A stretch of DNA of 64,000 nucleotides from DATDIC01 sp963764525 (GCA_963764525.1 CAVXTC010000036.1:62001-126000); one strand, 5' to 3'; numbered from the stretch's first letter, positions 29,501 to 37,417 are shown. Translations and numbers: made by a program. The notes: generated from the sequence alone by a model not told the origin.

Positions 29501-30548
29501 GCGCCTCGGCACGCCGGCGCTCCTGCTCATAGGCCTCGGCCTCGGCGACGGCCCGGGCCACACCGTCGGCGAGCAGGCCGAGAAAGGCGCGATAAGCGTC
29601 GTCCAGCCGCTTGCGCGGGTTCACCCCGACCACCAGCACGACCGATCCGCTGGCGCCGGTACCGGCGACCGTCAGCACGACGGCTTCGCGCGGTGACACG
29701 CCCCACAGGCCGCCGGGCAGGCCGTCCGGGATGTCGTGGACCGTCACCGGTCCGGCGGTCCCCAGTGCCTCGTCGATCGGCCAGATGTCGGGCGCGATGT
29801 CTCCTGGAGCGTCAGTGAACCCGGACCAGGCCACCAGTCGAGAGGGGCAGCTGGCATCGGTCCGGTAGAGCAGCACGAACGGCAGGTCCTGTGGGTTCGA
29901 GGCGAACACCTCAGCCGCGGCGCACAGCGCCGCGTCCGCGGAACCGAGCGCCGCCCCCTGCGCCCGCGCGGCAAGATCGCGCAGCAGGCGTAACCGGCGT
30001 TCCCCGATGACCTTGTCGGTGGTTTCCCAGACCGGGGTGAAAACACCGCCGACCGCGCCCGATTCGTCGCGGATCGGACTGTAGGAGAACGTGAAATAGC
30101 ACTCCTCCGGGTAGCCGCTGCGCTCCAGCAGCAACAGCAGGTCGGCGGACCAGGTGGCCTGGCCGGTCCGTATCACTTGCTCCAGCATGGGGCCGACGAT
30201 GTTCCACACCTCGTGCCAGCACTCCGCCCCGGGACAGCCGAGGGCCCGGTCCGGATGCTTGATCCCGAGCACCGGGATGTAGGGGTCGTTGTAGAGGACG
30301 GTCAGCTCCGGCCCCCACCACAGGATCATCGGAAATTGCGAGCCGAGGCAGATGCTGACCGAGGTGCGCAGGCTTTGCGGCCAGCGCTCGGCGCGGCCGA
30401 GCGGCGTCGCCGACCAGTCCTTGGCGCGCATCAGCGCGCCGGTCTCGCCGCCTTCCGTCAGGAACGGGAGGGACAGAGCGCGTGTGGGCGGTACAGGGTG
30501 CAAGACCGATTCCCCGGGCGCGTGCATCGGCGCGGCCCTACCAGCCAA
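26508..30548 (-). CDS. Double-core hybrid sensor histidine kinase (PAS-GAF-HK-REC-PAS-HK-REC)
   Basis: 1,346 residues, no membrane segments, so a cytoplasmic sensor. Order seen: PAS-like input with the GRAERWPQSLR motif (about 45-200), GAF-like region (205-355), HisKA with SNVSHEFRTPLTLL (His about 366) and HATPase (EKIVLNLLSNAFKFT, DTGIGIP, GSGIGLALV), receiver 1 (LSDVMMPGMDGFG, Asp about 698), PAS (790-915), a coiled coil, a second HWE/NtrB-like kinase core (SGVAHDFNNLLTVV, His about 962; GKGSGLGLAQVYG), and receiver 2 (LLVDFAMPGMNG). Two complete kinase cores in one chain suggest an internal phosphorelay. No separate response regulator is adjacent. Its stop overlaps the Uma2 start. Confidence 0.93.
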   Translation of the reverse strand: MAGRAAPMHAPGESVLHPVPPTRALSLPFLTEGGETGALMRAKDWSATPLGRAERWPQSLRTSVSICLGSQFPMILWWGPELTVLYNDPYIPVLGIKHPDRALGCPGAECWHEVWNIVGPMLEQVIRTGQATWSADLLLLLERSGYPEECYFTFSYSPIRDESGAVGGVFTPVWETTDKVIGERRLRLLRDLAARAQGAALGSADAALCAAAEVFASNPQDLPFVLLYRTDASCPSRLVAWSGFTDAPGDIAPDIWPIDEALGTAGPVTVHDIPDGLPGGLWGVSPREAVVLTVAGTGASGSVVLVVGVNPRKRLDDAYRAFLGLLADGVARAVAEAEAYEQERRRAEALAEIDRAKTQFFSNVSHEFRTPLTLLLGPLEDVLADGGNALPVDQRDRIEIAHRNALRLLRLVNSLLDFARLEAGRARADFRPTDLGPLTTDLAASFRSTMERGGLRLEVDCPPLDEPVYVDHEMWEKIVLNLLSNAFKFTFAGEVRVALRRTGEMAELTVRDTGIGIPAHELPRLFDRFHRVEGAHGRSFEGSGIGLALVQEMLRLHGGGIRADSDTGKGTVFTATVPFGISHVPGGHAPPDGDRSARTDTASRAEAFVEEALRWLPDAEPGGPEIGADLELTQHAPTAPPRADGGPARVVLADDNADMRAYGRRLLVARGYAVTAVADGAAALAACRAVPPDLVLSDVMMPGMDGFGLLRALRAEPALRDVPMILLSARAGAEATAEGLDAGADDYLVKPFSARELLSRVSANIVMARVRREAAEGLRVRTAELETLIETVPVAVWFTHDKEARRISGNRAAEQVLRMDGAANPSLTAPPGERPEHFRALREGTEVPADQLPLQRAARGEEVGGEELEIRFNDGTSRFLMFRARPVRDRAGRVAGAIASAIDVTERKRAEELLEARVIERTAELAAANRQLLTQIEERERVEATLRQMQRLEAIGQLTSGVAHDFNNLLTVVLGNVEFLLRAPENRADPRLARRLHTIRTAATRGATLTAQLLAFSRRQTLEPRAVDLNDAVRAMRELLNVTLGGSVRLVLAPEDGLPSALVDPTQLELVILNLAINARDAMPTGGTVTIETASVRLGAPIRPEDPAAGEYVVVAVRDTGTGMTEPVLARAFEPFFTTKEIGKGSGLGLAQVYGFAKQSGGGVRIETAPGTGTSVKVYLPRAGAILEAASRVVPPAPGVRTADAAILLVDDDGDVREVTATLLEEAGYRVLQAGSGGAGLELLDSGAGFDLLLVDFAMPGMNGAELARLAVQRRPGLPVLFVTGYADIDALAAAGEARVIRKPFQVQELVARVRAALEQVPAVASMRLSDEAATDPAESIPERTN

Positions 30549-30656
30549 GTTCTAGCGTTGCTGGCGGAGTGCTGATACGCCCCGGTAACCCGCCTCACGT
30601 GCTCGTGTCGTTGCAGCCGGCGAGTCCTCGGCGGGTTGGTCGCGTCAGGCGCTTGA

Positions 30657-30836
30657 TCATGGGGGCAGACGGGCGGGCTGGCCCTTCGCTTGTGCTGGCT
30701 TCACGGCGTTCTTATTGAACGAGACGAAGGCGTCGGCGCCAAGCCGGCTCCCTTCAAAGCCAATCACGCCATCGGCAAAATCGCCACCGTCGTCCAGCAC
30801 CGCCTGCCGAACGAGAGCGTCGGAATGCGCGCTCTC
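30657..30836 (-). pseudogene. C-terminal remnant of a VapC-type PIN-domain toxin
   Basis: The last 59 residues of the minus frame read DALVRQAVLDDGGDFADGVI, GFEGSRLGADAFVSFNKNAV and end QAKGQPARLPP. The pattern GDFADxxIxxxGxxxGxxxFVSFxxxAV is the C-terminal half of PIN toxins, including the acidic GDFAD site. The N-terminal half with the first catalytic Asp is missing and no antitoxin is next to it. Confidence 0.5.
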
Positions 30837-31272
30837 CGGTAATCCGCAGCGCGGCATCCAGCGGGGACGTTGCCATTCATGATCGGTACGTTTCCAAACG
30901 GTTTCATACGGAGCTCCAAGAACTTCCACGAACGGCCAACGAAGAGCCTGCGACAGACAACCGCGGATCAGTCCGGATTTGAGCTTGATGCGCTTGCCGG
31001 CCTCCGTGCCTCTCCGTGAGCCTTCGTGGCTCTCGGTGTGAACCCTCTGACAACGCGCGGCGCTCATCCCGTTGTGACTGGCAGTGACCGGCCGGCCGGA
31101 ACGTCCGCGGTCCGGGTACGGAAATGCCGAAGGGACCGACTCGCATATGCGCCAGAGTGGCGGTCCCCAGAGCGGGAGTTCATAGCAGTTCGGCAGGCGC
31201 AATCGACCGCGACATCGGTTGACGGACCCGGACGTGCCGGCCCCCCAGCCGATCGAGTGATCAAACCAGTGA
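30837..31272. other. Gap without a supported gene
   Basis: About 440 nt between two minus-strand relics. No frame gives a recognisable protein. The segment 30993-31040 (GGCCTCCGTGCCTCTCCGTG then GCCTTCGTGGCTCTC) is the simple GTGCCTCCGTGGCTC-like pattern that recurs between genes in many bacteria. Nothing else is seen. Confidence 0.4.
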
Positions 31273-31368
31273 TCAGACCGCGCCGTTGCGCTTGGCGCGC
31301 CGCCGCAGCAAGGCTCCGCCGAGCCCGGCAAGCCCGACGCCGAGGATCGACAGAGTTGCCGGCTCTGA
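31273..31368 (-). pseudogene. Orphan PEP-CTERM sorting tail
   Basis: The minus frame ends SEPATLSILGVGLAGLGG, then ALLRRRAKRNGAV and a stop. This has every feature of a PEP-CTERM signal: EPATL box, a Gly/Leu-rich transmembrane stretch, and a terminal Arg cluster. Such tails send exported proteins to the exosortase/EPS pathway. No secretory protein body is found upstream in any frame before the solute-binding-protein gene on the other strand begins, so it is read as a remnant. Confidence 0.6.
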
Positions 31369-31525
31369 CCGCCCGGCCGCAACCGGTCCGCTCACCGGAG
31401 ACCGAAGCCGGTCAGCCGGTAATACCGTCGCTCTCTGTGACCGCTTCGGCGGCCGAGCGCCGGTTGGGCTTGCCGCGACCTCCGCCCCGGACAACACTCC
31501 GTCCAACTCTGGGAGGCCAAAACCA

Positions 31526-33043
31526 ATGCGCCGATCCTTGCTGGCCGTTGCCTGCGCGGCACTGGCCATGCTGCCCGCCCTGCCCCGCCCGGCGTCGGCG
31601 CAGACGCTGCGCATCGCACTGCGGGAAGACGCCGACATTCTGGATCCGACGCTGGCCAGCACCTATGTCGGGCGTATCGTTTTCGCCGGCCTGTGCGACA
31701 AGCTGTTCGACATCAACACCAAGTTGCAGATCGTGCCGCAGCTCGCCACCGGTTATGAATGGGCCGACACCAAGACGCTGATCCTGCATTTGCGCCCCAA
31801 CGTGCTGTTTCAGGATGGGGAGAAACTGGACGCAGCGGCGGTGAAGGCGACGTTCGAGCGTTACCTGACCATGCCGGGCAGCTTCCGCAAAAGCGAGATC
31901 AACAGCATCGACCATGTCGAAGTCGTGGACCCGCTGACCGTGCGCGTGGTGCTGAAGCAGCCGTCCTCGCCGTTCCTGTCGCAGTTGACGGACCGCGCCG
32001 GGATGATCCTGGCGCCCAAGGTTGCCGAGCAGGAGGGTAAGGATTTCGGCCTGCACCCGGTCTGCGCCGGGCCGTTCAAATTCAACGAGCGGGTGGCGCA
32101 GGACCACATCACGCTGGACCGGTTCCCGCAGTACTGGAACGCGGCGGCTATCCATTTCGATAAAGTGACATATCGGGTGCTGGTGGATTCCTCGGTGCGA
32201 CTGGCCAATCTGAAGGCCGGTGCTGTCGATTTGGCGGAATACATCGTGCCGACGGATGTCGCGGCGGTGCAGGCGGACCCGAAGCTGCGCATGGTGATCT
32301 CGGACGGGCTGGGTTATCTGGGGATCACCATCAACACCAATCACGGCACGCAGGCCAACATGCCGTTCGGCCAGAACAAGCTGGTGCGCCAGGCGTTTGA
32401 GCTGTCGCTGGATCGCGCGGCAATCATCCAGGTGGTGTTCAACGGGCTTTACACGCCGGCCGCGCAGGCGGTGACGCCGGCCTCGCCATTTTATGTGCCG
32501 TCGATCAAGCCGCCGGCGCGCGATGTGGCGAAGGCGAAGGCGCTGCTGCAACAGGCCGGGGTGAAGACGCCAATACCGGTGACTCTGATGGTTCCCAACA
32601 ACCCCGATCAGCTTCAGGTCGCGCAGGTGATCCAGTCGATGGCGCTGGAGGCGGGGTTCGACGTGAAGATCCAGGCGACCGAGTTCGCATCGTCGCTGCA
32701 ACAATCGTATGACGGCAACTTCCAGGCCTATCAGATCGGCTGGTCCGGGCGGGTGGATATCGACGGCAACACCTATGCGTTCCTGCACAGCGGGCAGCGC
32801 AACAACGTCGGGAACTACTCCAACCCGATCGTCGATCAGATGCTGGATCAGGCCCGCACGATCACCGACATCGAACAGCGCCAGTCGCTGTATGCGACGA
32901 TGTGGCAGCAGGAGCGGCAGGACCTGCCGGTCATCTATTTGTGGACCGGCAAGAACACGGTGGGGATGTCGGCGAAGCTGACCGGGTTCGATCCGGTTCC
33001 GGACGGCATGATCCGGCTGCAGGGGCTGCAGATGGAGAAATAA
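31526..33043 (+). CDS. ABC transporter substrate-binding protein, peptide/opine type (SBP_bac_5)
   Basis: 505 residues with a Sec signal peptide (MRRSLLAVACAALAMLPALP, cleavage about ASA|QT). The mature protein opens TLRIALREDADILDPTLAST, the usual DppA/OppA first strand. Also visible are YEWADTKTLILHLRPNVLFQ, FQDGEKLDAAAVKATFERYL and the C-terminal DLPVIYLWTGKNTVGMSAKL. Family 5 SBPs deliver peptides, opines, nickel or sugars oligomers to DppBC permeases. ATG 31526 has a GGGAGG ribosome site 10 nt upstream. The two permeases follow directly; ligand unknown. Confidence 0.92.
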   Translation: MRRSLLAVACAALAMLPALPRPASAQTLRIALREDADILDPTLASTYVGRIVFAGLCDKLFDINTKLQIVPQLATGYEWADTKTLILHLRPNVLFQDGEKLDAAAVKATFERYLTMPGSFRKSEINSIDHVEVVDPLTVRVVLKQPSSPFLSQLTDRAGMILAPKVAEQEGKDFGLHPVCAGPFKFNERVAQDHITLDRFPQYWNAAAIHFDKVTYRVLVDSSVRLANLKAGAVDLAEYIVPTDVAAVQADPKLRMVISDGLGYLGITINTNHGTQANMPFGQNKLVRQAFELSLDRAAIIQVVFNGLYTPAAQAVTPASPFYVPSIKPPARDVAKAKALLQQAGVKTPIPVTLMVPNNPDQLQVAQVIQSMALEAGFDVKIQATEFASSLQQSYDGNFQAYQIGWSGRVDIDGNTYAFLHSGQRNNVGNYSNPIVDQMLDQARTITDIEQRQSLYATMWQQERQDLPVIYLWTGKNTVGMSAKLTGFDPVPDGMIRLQGLQMEK

Positions 33044-33048
33044 ACACC

Positions 33049-33993
33049 GTGCGCAGCCTGCTTGGGATCCGCATCGTCCAGATCATCCCGACGCTGCTGC
33101 TGGTCAGCGTTCTGGTGTTTCTTCTGCAAGAACTCATGCCCGGCGATCCCGCCCGCGTGATCGCCGGGGAGGATCAGGACCCGCAGGCAATCGCGCAGAT
33201 CCGCGCCGAGTTGTGGCTCGATCGGCCGGTGCCGCTGCAATACGTGCACTGGCTGGGCAAGGTGCTGCACGGCGACCTGGGGTATTCCTGGCGCAACCGG
33301 GAGCCGGTGATGCAGCTTGTCGAGCAGAAGCTGCCGGTCACGCTGCAGCTCAGCGCCATGGCTTTCATCACCGCGGTGCTGATCGGGGTGCCCGCCGGGG
33401 TGATCGCGGCGGTGGAGCGCAACACGGTGTGGGACTGGCTGGCCAACGCGATCGGCCTGGCGGGGCTGTCCACGCCGACATTCTGGTTGGGGATCATGCT
33501 GATCCTGCTGGTGTCAGTGGACTTGGGGTGGCTGCCGCCGTCGGGCTACGTGCCGCTGGCGCAGGACTGGGTGCGCTCGCTGGCGACCACGATCATGCCG
33601 GCGTTCGTGCTGGGCAACGCCATCGCGGCGGTGCTGATGCGGCATACGCGCAGCGCGATGTTGAGCGCGCTGGGACAGGATTATGTGCGGACGGCGCGGG
33701 CGAAGGGGTTGGCGGAGCTTGTTGTGATCACGCGCCATGCGCTGCGCAACGCGCTGATCCCGGTGGTGACGCTTGGGGCGCTGGAGCTGGGCAGTCTGCT
33801 GTCCGGGGCGGTGCTGACGGAGCAGGTGTTCAGCATTCCGGGCTTCGGCAAGCTGATCGTCGATGCGGTGTTCAACAGGGATTATCCGGTGGTGCAGGGC
33901 GTCGTGCTGGTGACGGCGTTTCTGTATGTGGCGCTGAATCTGGTTGCGGACGTGCTGTACGTGGTCATCAACCCACGGCTGCGGGGGGCGTGA
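33049..33993 (+). CDS. ABC transporter permease, DppB/OppB type
   Basis: 314 residues, six predicted membrane spans. IRIVQIIPTLLLVSVLVFLL is the first span, followed by MPGDPARVI, LGYSWRNREPVMQLVEQKLP, and the ATPase-contact EAA loop YVRTARAKGLAELVVITRHA with LRNALIPVVTLGALELGSLL. The start is GTG 33049, 6 nt after the SBP stop, with GGAG 12 nt upstream. This subunit pairs with the DppC-like permease at 34214 to form the transmembrane channel of a peptide-type importer. Confidence 0.93.
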   Translation: MRSLLGIRIVQIIPTLLLVSVLVFLLQELMPGDPARVIAGEDQDPQAIAQIRAELWLDRPVPLQYVHWLGKVLHGDLGYSWRNREPVMQLVEQKLPVTLQLSAMAFITAVLIGVPAGVIAAVERNTVWDWLANAIGLAGLSTPTFWLGIMLILLVSVDLGWLPPSGYVPLAQDWVRSLATTIMPAFVLGNAIAAVLMRHTRSAMLSALGQDYVRTARAKGLAELVVITRHALRNALIPVVTLGALELGSLLSGAVLTEQVFSIPGFGKLIVDAVFNRDYPVVQGVVLVTAFLYVALNLVADVLYVVINPRLRGA

Positions 33994-34007
33994 TGAGGGT
34001 TTCAAGC

Positions 34008-34211
34008 AAGGCCAGGGGGGCGCTGCCCCCCTGGACCCCCCGCCAGGGGACTAGTCCCCTGGACCCCTCCGACTGGTTTGGTGCGAAGGGGGCCGGGCGA
34101 GACCGAGCCAACCGGCAGGTCTCGCCAAGGCCCCCTTCGCACCAAACCAAACAAATGGGTTCCGAGGGCTGGCCCTCGGCGGGGGTCCAGGGGGCAGCGC
34201 CCCCTGGCCTT
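34008..34211. repeat. Large nested inverted repeat between the two permease genes
   Basis: A 204-nt composite palindrome. Outer arms 34008-34040 and 34181-34211 pair almost perfectly (GGCCAGGGGGGCGCTGCCCC against GGGGCAGCGCCCCCTGGCC). Inner arms 34075-34093 and 34130-34149 (TGGTTTGGTGCGAAGGGGG against CCCCCTTCGCACCAAACCA) pair around GGCGAGACC/GGTCTCGCC. Between them sit two self-palindromes: CCAGGGGACTAGTCCCCTGG at 34043-34062 and GAGGGCTGGCCCTC at 34163-34176. It ends 2 nt before the dppC-like ATG and leaves no separate ribosome site apart from repeat sequence. Confidence 0.88.
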
Positions 34212-34213
34212 CC

Positions 34214-35083
34214 ATGAGCGCCACCACCGCCGGCATTGTGCCGGTCCGCAGTCCGGCGCGGCTGGCGGTTGAGGGGTTTCTCGGCCGTCCGGCCGCGGTG
34301 CTGGGGCTGGCTGTTATCATCGTGTTCGTTGTTACGGCGGTGTTCGCGCCACTGATCGCGCCGTACGATCCGATCGCAACGAGCTGGCTGGCGATCCGCA
34401 AGCCGCCATCCTGGGCGCACTGGATGGGCACCGACGAGTTGGGGCGCGATGTGCTGTCGCGGGTGATCTACGGCGCGCGCGCCTCGATGCTGGCGGGGGT
34501 CGTTTCGGTCCTGATCGCCGGGGGAATCGGGGTGCCGGCGGGGCTGCTGGCGGGATTTGCCGGCGGGGTGATCGACGCGGTGCTCAGCCGGATCGTCGAT
34601 GCCATGCTGGCCTGTCCGTTCCTCATCCTGGCGATCGCTCTGGCGGCGTTCCTCGGGCCGGACCTGACCAACGCGATGATCGCGATCGGGGTCAGCACGG
34701 CACCGCGGTTCATGCGGGTGGCGCGCGCGGCGACGATGGACGCGGCGAGTCACGATTATGTGGAAGCCGCCTGGGCGATCGGAAACCCGGCGTGGCGGGT
34801 GGCGCTGCGACACGTGGCGCCGAACATCGTGCCGCCGGTGCTGGTGCAAGCGACGCTGTCGATCGCTCAGGCGATCATCGCGGAGGCGAGCCTGTCGTTC
34901 CTGGGCCTGGGCCAGCAGCCGCCGCTGCCGTCCTGGGGATCGATGCTGAACGCGGCGCAGCAGTTCCTGTCGCAGGCGCCGTGGCTGGCGGTGTTTCCGG
35001 GGCTGGCGATCTTTCTGTGCGTGCTGTCGTTCAATTTGGTCGGCGATGGACTGCGGGATGCGCTGGATCCGCGGAACACGTGA
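34214..35083 (+). CDS. ABC transporter permease, DppC/OppC type
   Basis: 289 residues. A short cytoplasmic N-terminus, then six spans starting LGLAVIIVFVVTAVFAPLIA, with the DppC signature PSWAHWMGTDELGRDVLSRV, ARASMLAGVVSVLIAGGIG, the EAA loop YVEAAWAIGNPAWRVALRHV and SLSFLGLGQQPPLPSWG. It completes the membrane part of the importer begun at 31526. No DppD or DppF ATPase follows: after the stop comes a repeat and an unrelated minus-strand gene, so energy must come from ATPases encoded elsewhere if the system works. Confidence 0.93.
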   Translation: MSATTAGIVPVRSPARLAVEGFLGRPAAVLGLAVIIVFVVTAVFAPLIAPYDPIATSWLAIRKPPSWAHWMGTDELGRDVLSRVIYGARASMLAGVVSVLIAGGIGVPAGLLAGFAGGVIDAVLSRIVDAMLACPFLILAIALAAFLGPDLTNAMIAIGVSTAPRFMRVARAATMDAASHDYVEAAWAIGNPAWRVALRHVAPNIVPPVLVQATLSIAQAIIAEASLSFLGLGQQPPLPSWGSMLNAAQQFLSQAPWLAVFPGLAIFLCVLSFNLVGDGLRDALDPRNT

Positions 35084-35145
35084 CGCTGTTTCAAATCATA
35101 CTTGGATATACCCTCCCCCGGGCCACGGACGGTCATGCGTGAACG

Positions 35146-35213
35146 GTAGGGCGGAAAAGCGCAGCGCATTCCGCCGCCGTCACGGCGGATTGCGCTCCGC
35201 TTATCCGCCCTAC
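35146..35213. repeat. Complete GTAGGGCGG palindromic intergenic repeat
   Basis: Arms GTAGGGCGGAAAAGCGCAGC (from 35146) and the matching GCTCCGCTTATCCGCCCTAC (to 35213) are inverted copies with few mismatches around the centre CCGCCGTCACGGCGG. The same unit appears in part at 13225. It lies between convergent genes and could form a strong hairpin. Confidence 0.8.
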
Positions 35214-35262
35214 ATCGAGACCGCGAGCCTCTCGCGTACGTCAACTCTTGCGCCGGTCGCCA

Positions 35263-35709
35263 TCATCCGGGGCGGCGGGGGACGACGATCTTGGGGGAGA
35301 AACTCTGCACCGTCTCGCCATCCTGATTCAGCGTCAGACAGCGGACCCGTACGCTCCCGCGGTCGGATCGGGAGCGGGACGGGATGATCTCGAGTATTTC
35401 GCACTCCACGTGCAGGGTGTCACCGGGCCGGACTGGTTTCGTCCACAACAATTCGCCGCCGGTCCCGATGATCCCGCCGGCGATCGGCAGGCCGCGTTCC
35501 ACCAGCAGCCGCATGGTGACCGCCGCGGTGTGCCAGCCGCTGGCAGCCAAGCCGCCGAACAGTGTGGCCTGGGCCGCCACCTCGTCCAGATGAAACGGCT
35601 GCGGGTCGTACTCTGCGGCGAACCGCTTGATCTCCGCCGCATCGAGGCTCCGCGCGGCGCTGATGAAGCGCTGCCCGACATGCAGGTCTTCCAGATAAAG
35701 CCCGGTCAT
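35263..35709 (-). CDS. MaoC-like (R)-hydratase/dehydratase domain protein
   Basis: 148 residues, one hot-dog fold. The frame MTGLYLEDLHVGQRFISAAR leads to the hydratase motif region EIKRFAAEYDPQPFHLDEVA (Asp and His active site), then FGGLAASGWHTAAVTMRLLV, GGELLWTKPVRPGDTLHVEC and RCLTLNQDGETVQSF. This is the two-residue catalytic hydratase 2 motif common in small MaoC proteins acting on acyl-CoA. A longer frame upstream to 35877 would include antisense to the oxidase gene N-terminus, so ATG 35709 is chosen. It is divergent from the oxidase at 35787, with 77 nt between. Confidence 0.88.
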   Translation of the reverse strand: MTGLYLEDLHVGQRFISAARSLDAAEIKRFAAEYDPQPFHLDEVAAQATLFGGLAASGWHTAAVTMRLLVERGLPIAGGIIGTGGELLWTKPVRPGDTLHVECEILEIIPSRSRSDRGSVRVRCLTLNQDGETVQSFSPKIVVPRRPG

Positions 35710-35786
35710 TCCGCCAACTTGGCGTCGCCCGCGGGTCTTGCCAGGGGATGCGCGACCAATAGGCTCCCGGGCTGGAGGCTTTTCCC

Positions 35787-37292
35787 ATGCCCGACCCCGC
35801 GCCGCACGCCCCACCGCTGCCCGCCTCGCCGCTACCCGCCTCGCCGCTGCCCGCCTTACCGCTGCCCGCCTTACCACTGCCCGCCTCTGCGCTGATCGAC
35901 GCCATAAGCGGCGTCGTCGGCGAGCGTGGGCTGATCACCGATCCATCCGATCTCGCGCCCTATGAGGAAGACTGGCGGCGGTTGTACCGCGGCCGCACGC
36001 TGGCGGTGGTGCGGCCGGCCGATACCGGGCAGGTCGCCCACGTCGTGCGGCTGTGCGCCGATGCGGGGACGCCGATCGTGCCGCAGGGCGGCAATACCTC
36101 CATGGTCGGCGGCGCAACCCCGGATGCCGACGGGCGGTCGATCGTGCTCAGCCTGGCGCGGATGACCGCGGTGCGCGACCTGGATCCGGTGGACCTCACG
36201 CTGACCATCGAGGCGGGCGCCACGTTGAAAGCCGCCCAGATCGCGGCGGCCGAGGCGGGGTGCCTGCTGCCGCTGTCGATTTCCTCGGAGGGGTCCGCAC
36301 AGATCGGCGGCGTGCTGGCGGCCAACGCCGGCGGCAACAATACGGTGCGCTACGGCAATGCACGCGACCTGGTGCTGGGGCTGGAGGTGGTGCTGGCCGA
36401 CGGGCAGGTTTGGAACGGGCTGCGCCGGCTGCGCAAGGACAACACCGGCTACTGCCTCCGCCAGCTCTTCGTGGGCTCGGAGGGCACGCTCGGCGTGATC
36501 ACCGCGGCGGTGCTGAAGCTGGCGCCGCGTCCGCGCGAAACCGCAGTCGCGCTGTGCGGGGTGGAGTCGCCGGAGCAGGCGCTGGAGCTGTTCGCGCGGT
36601 TCCAGGCGCATGATCCGGCGGCGATCCAGGCGTTCGAATACATGTCGGCGCCGGGGATGGCGTTCGTGCTGAAGCACATCCCCGGGGCGGTGCTGCCGCT
36701 GGCGCAACCGGCTGCACAGTACGTGCTGGTGGAGCTGGCAACGCCGCGCCCGGATGCCGGGCTGCGGGCGGCGCTGGAGCAGGTGCTGGAAACCGCACTC
36801 ACCGACGGCATCGTGCAGGACGCGGCCATTGCGGAAAGCGAAGCGCAGCGGGCGGCGATCTGGCGGCTGCGCGAGGAACACTCGGAGGCGCAGAAGCGCG
36901 AGGGCGCGTCGGTCAAGAACGACGTGTCGGTGCCGGTTTCGCGGGTTCCGGCGTTCATCCGCCGCGCCACCGCGGCCTGCGAGACGCTGATCCCGGGCAT
37001 CCGCGCGGTGCCGTTCGGCCACATCGGCGACGGCAACATCCACTTCAACCTGGAGCAGCCGGAAGGCGCCGATCCCGCCTGGTTCCTGGCGCAGGACCAC
37101 GCCATCATGGACGCGGTCAACGAGGTGGTGCGCGCGTTCGACGGCAGCTTTTCAGCCGAGCATGGGGTGGGCCGGCTGAAGCGGTACATGATGCCGAGCT
37201 GGCGTGGCGGGGCGGAGCTCGATCTGATGCGGCGGGTCAAGGCGGCGCTGGACCCCGGCGGGATCCTGAACCCCGGCAAGGTGTTGCCCTGA
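35787..37292 (+). CDS. FAD-linked 2-hydroxyacid oxidase/dehydrogenase, GlcD/D-2-hydroxyglutarate dehydrogenase type
   Basis: 501 residues. After an odd Pro/Leu/Ala/Ser repeat (about residues 10-34) comes LITDPSDLAPYEEDWR, the FAD PCMH domain (TPIVPQGGNTSMVGGATP, SSEGSAQIGGVLAANAGGNN, GSEGTLGVITAAVLKLAPRP), then FAD-oxidase C with NDVSVPVSRVPAF, FGHIGDGNIHFNLEQPEG and GSFSAEHGVGRLKRYMM. The HIGDGNIH and EHGVG motifs hold the substrate and metal ligands of the D-lactate/D-2-hydroxyglutarate group. Likely oxidises a D-2-hydroxyacid and feeds electrons to an acceptor such as a cytochrome or ETF. It stands alone. Confidence 0.9.
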   Translation: MPDPAPHAPPLPASPLPASPLPALPLPALPLPASALIDAISGVVGERGLITDPSDLAPYEEDWRRLYRGRTLAVVRPADTGQVAHVVRLCADAGTPIVPQGGNTSMVGGATPDADGRSIVLSLARMTAVRDLDPVDLTLTIEAGATLKAAQIAAAEAGCLLPLSISSEGSAQIGGVLAANAGGNNTVRYGNARDLVLGLEVVLADGQVWNGLRRLRKDNTGYCLRQLFVGSEGTLGVITAAVLKLAPRPRETAVALCGVESPEQALELFARFQAHDPAAIQAFEYMSAPGMAFVLKHIPGAVLPLAQPAAQYVLVELATPRPDAGLRAALEQVLETALTDGIVQDAAIAESEAQRAAIWRLREEHSEAQKREGASVKNDVSVPVSRVPAFIRRATAACETLIPGIRAVPFGHIGDGNIHFNLEQPEGADPAWFLAQDHAIMDAVNEVVRAFDGSFSAEHGVGRLKRYMMPSWRGGAELDLMRRVKAALDPGGILNPGKVLP

Positions 37293-37417
37293 CCTGGCCT
37301 GTTGCCAGGCGCTGGCGTGACCAGCAGTGCGGCGTCCGATCCGGCCAGCGCACTCACTCATCGACTGCCGGATTTAGGATCAAAGATCTGTCGTTTCCGC
37401 CGTTCAGTACAAAACGC

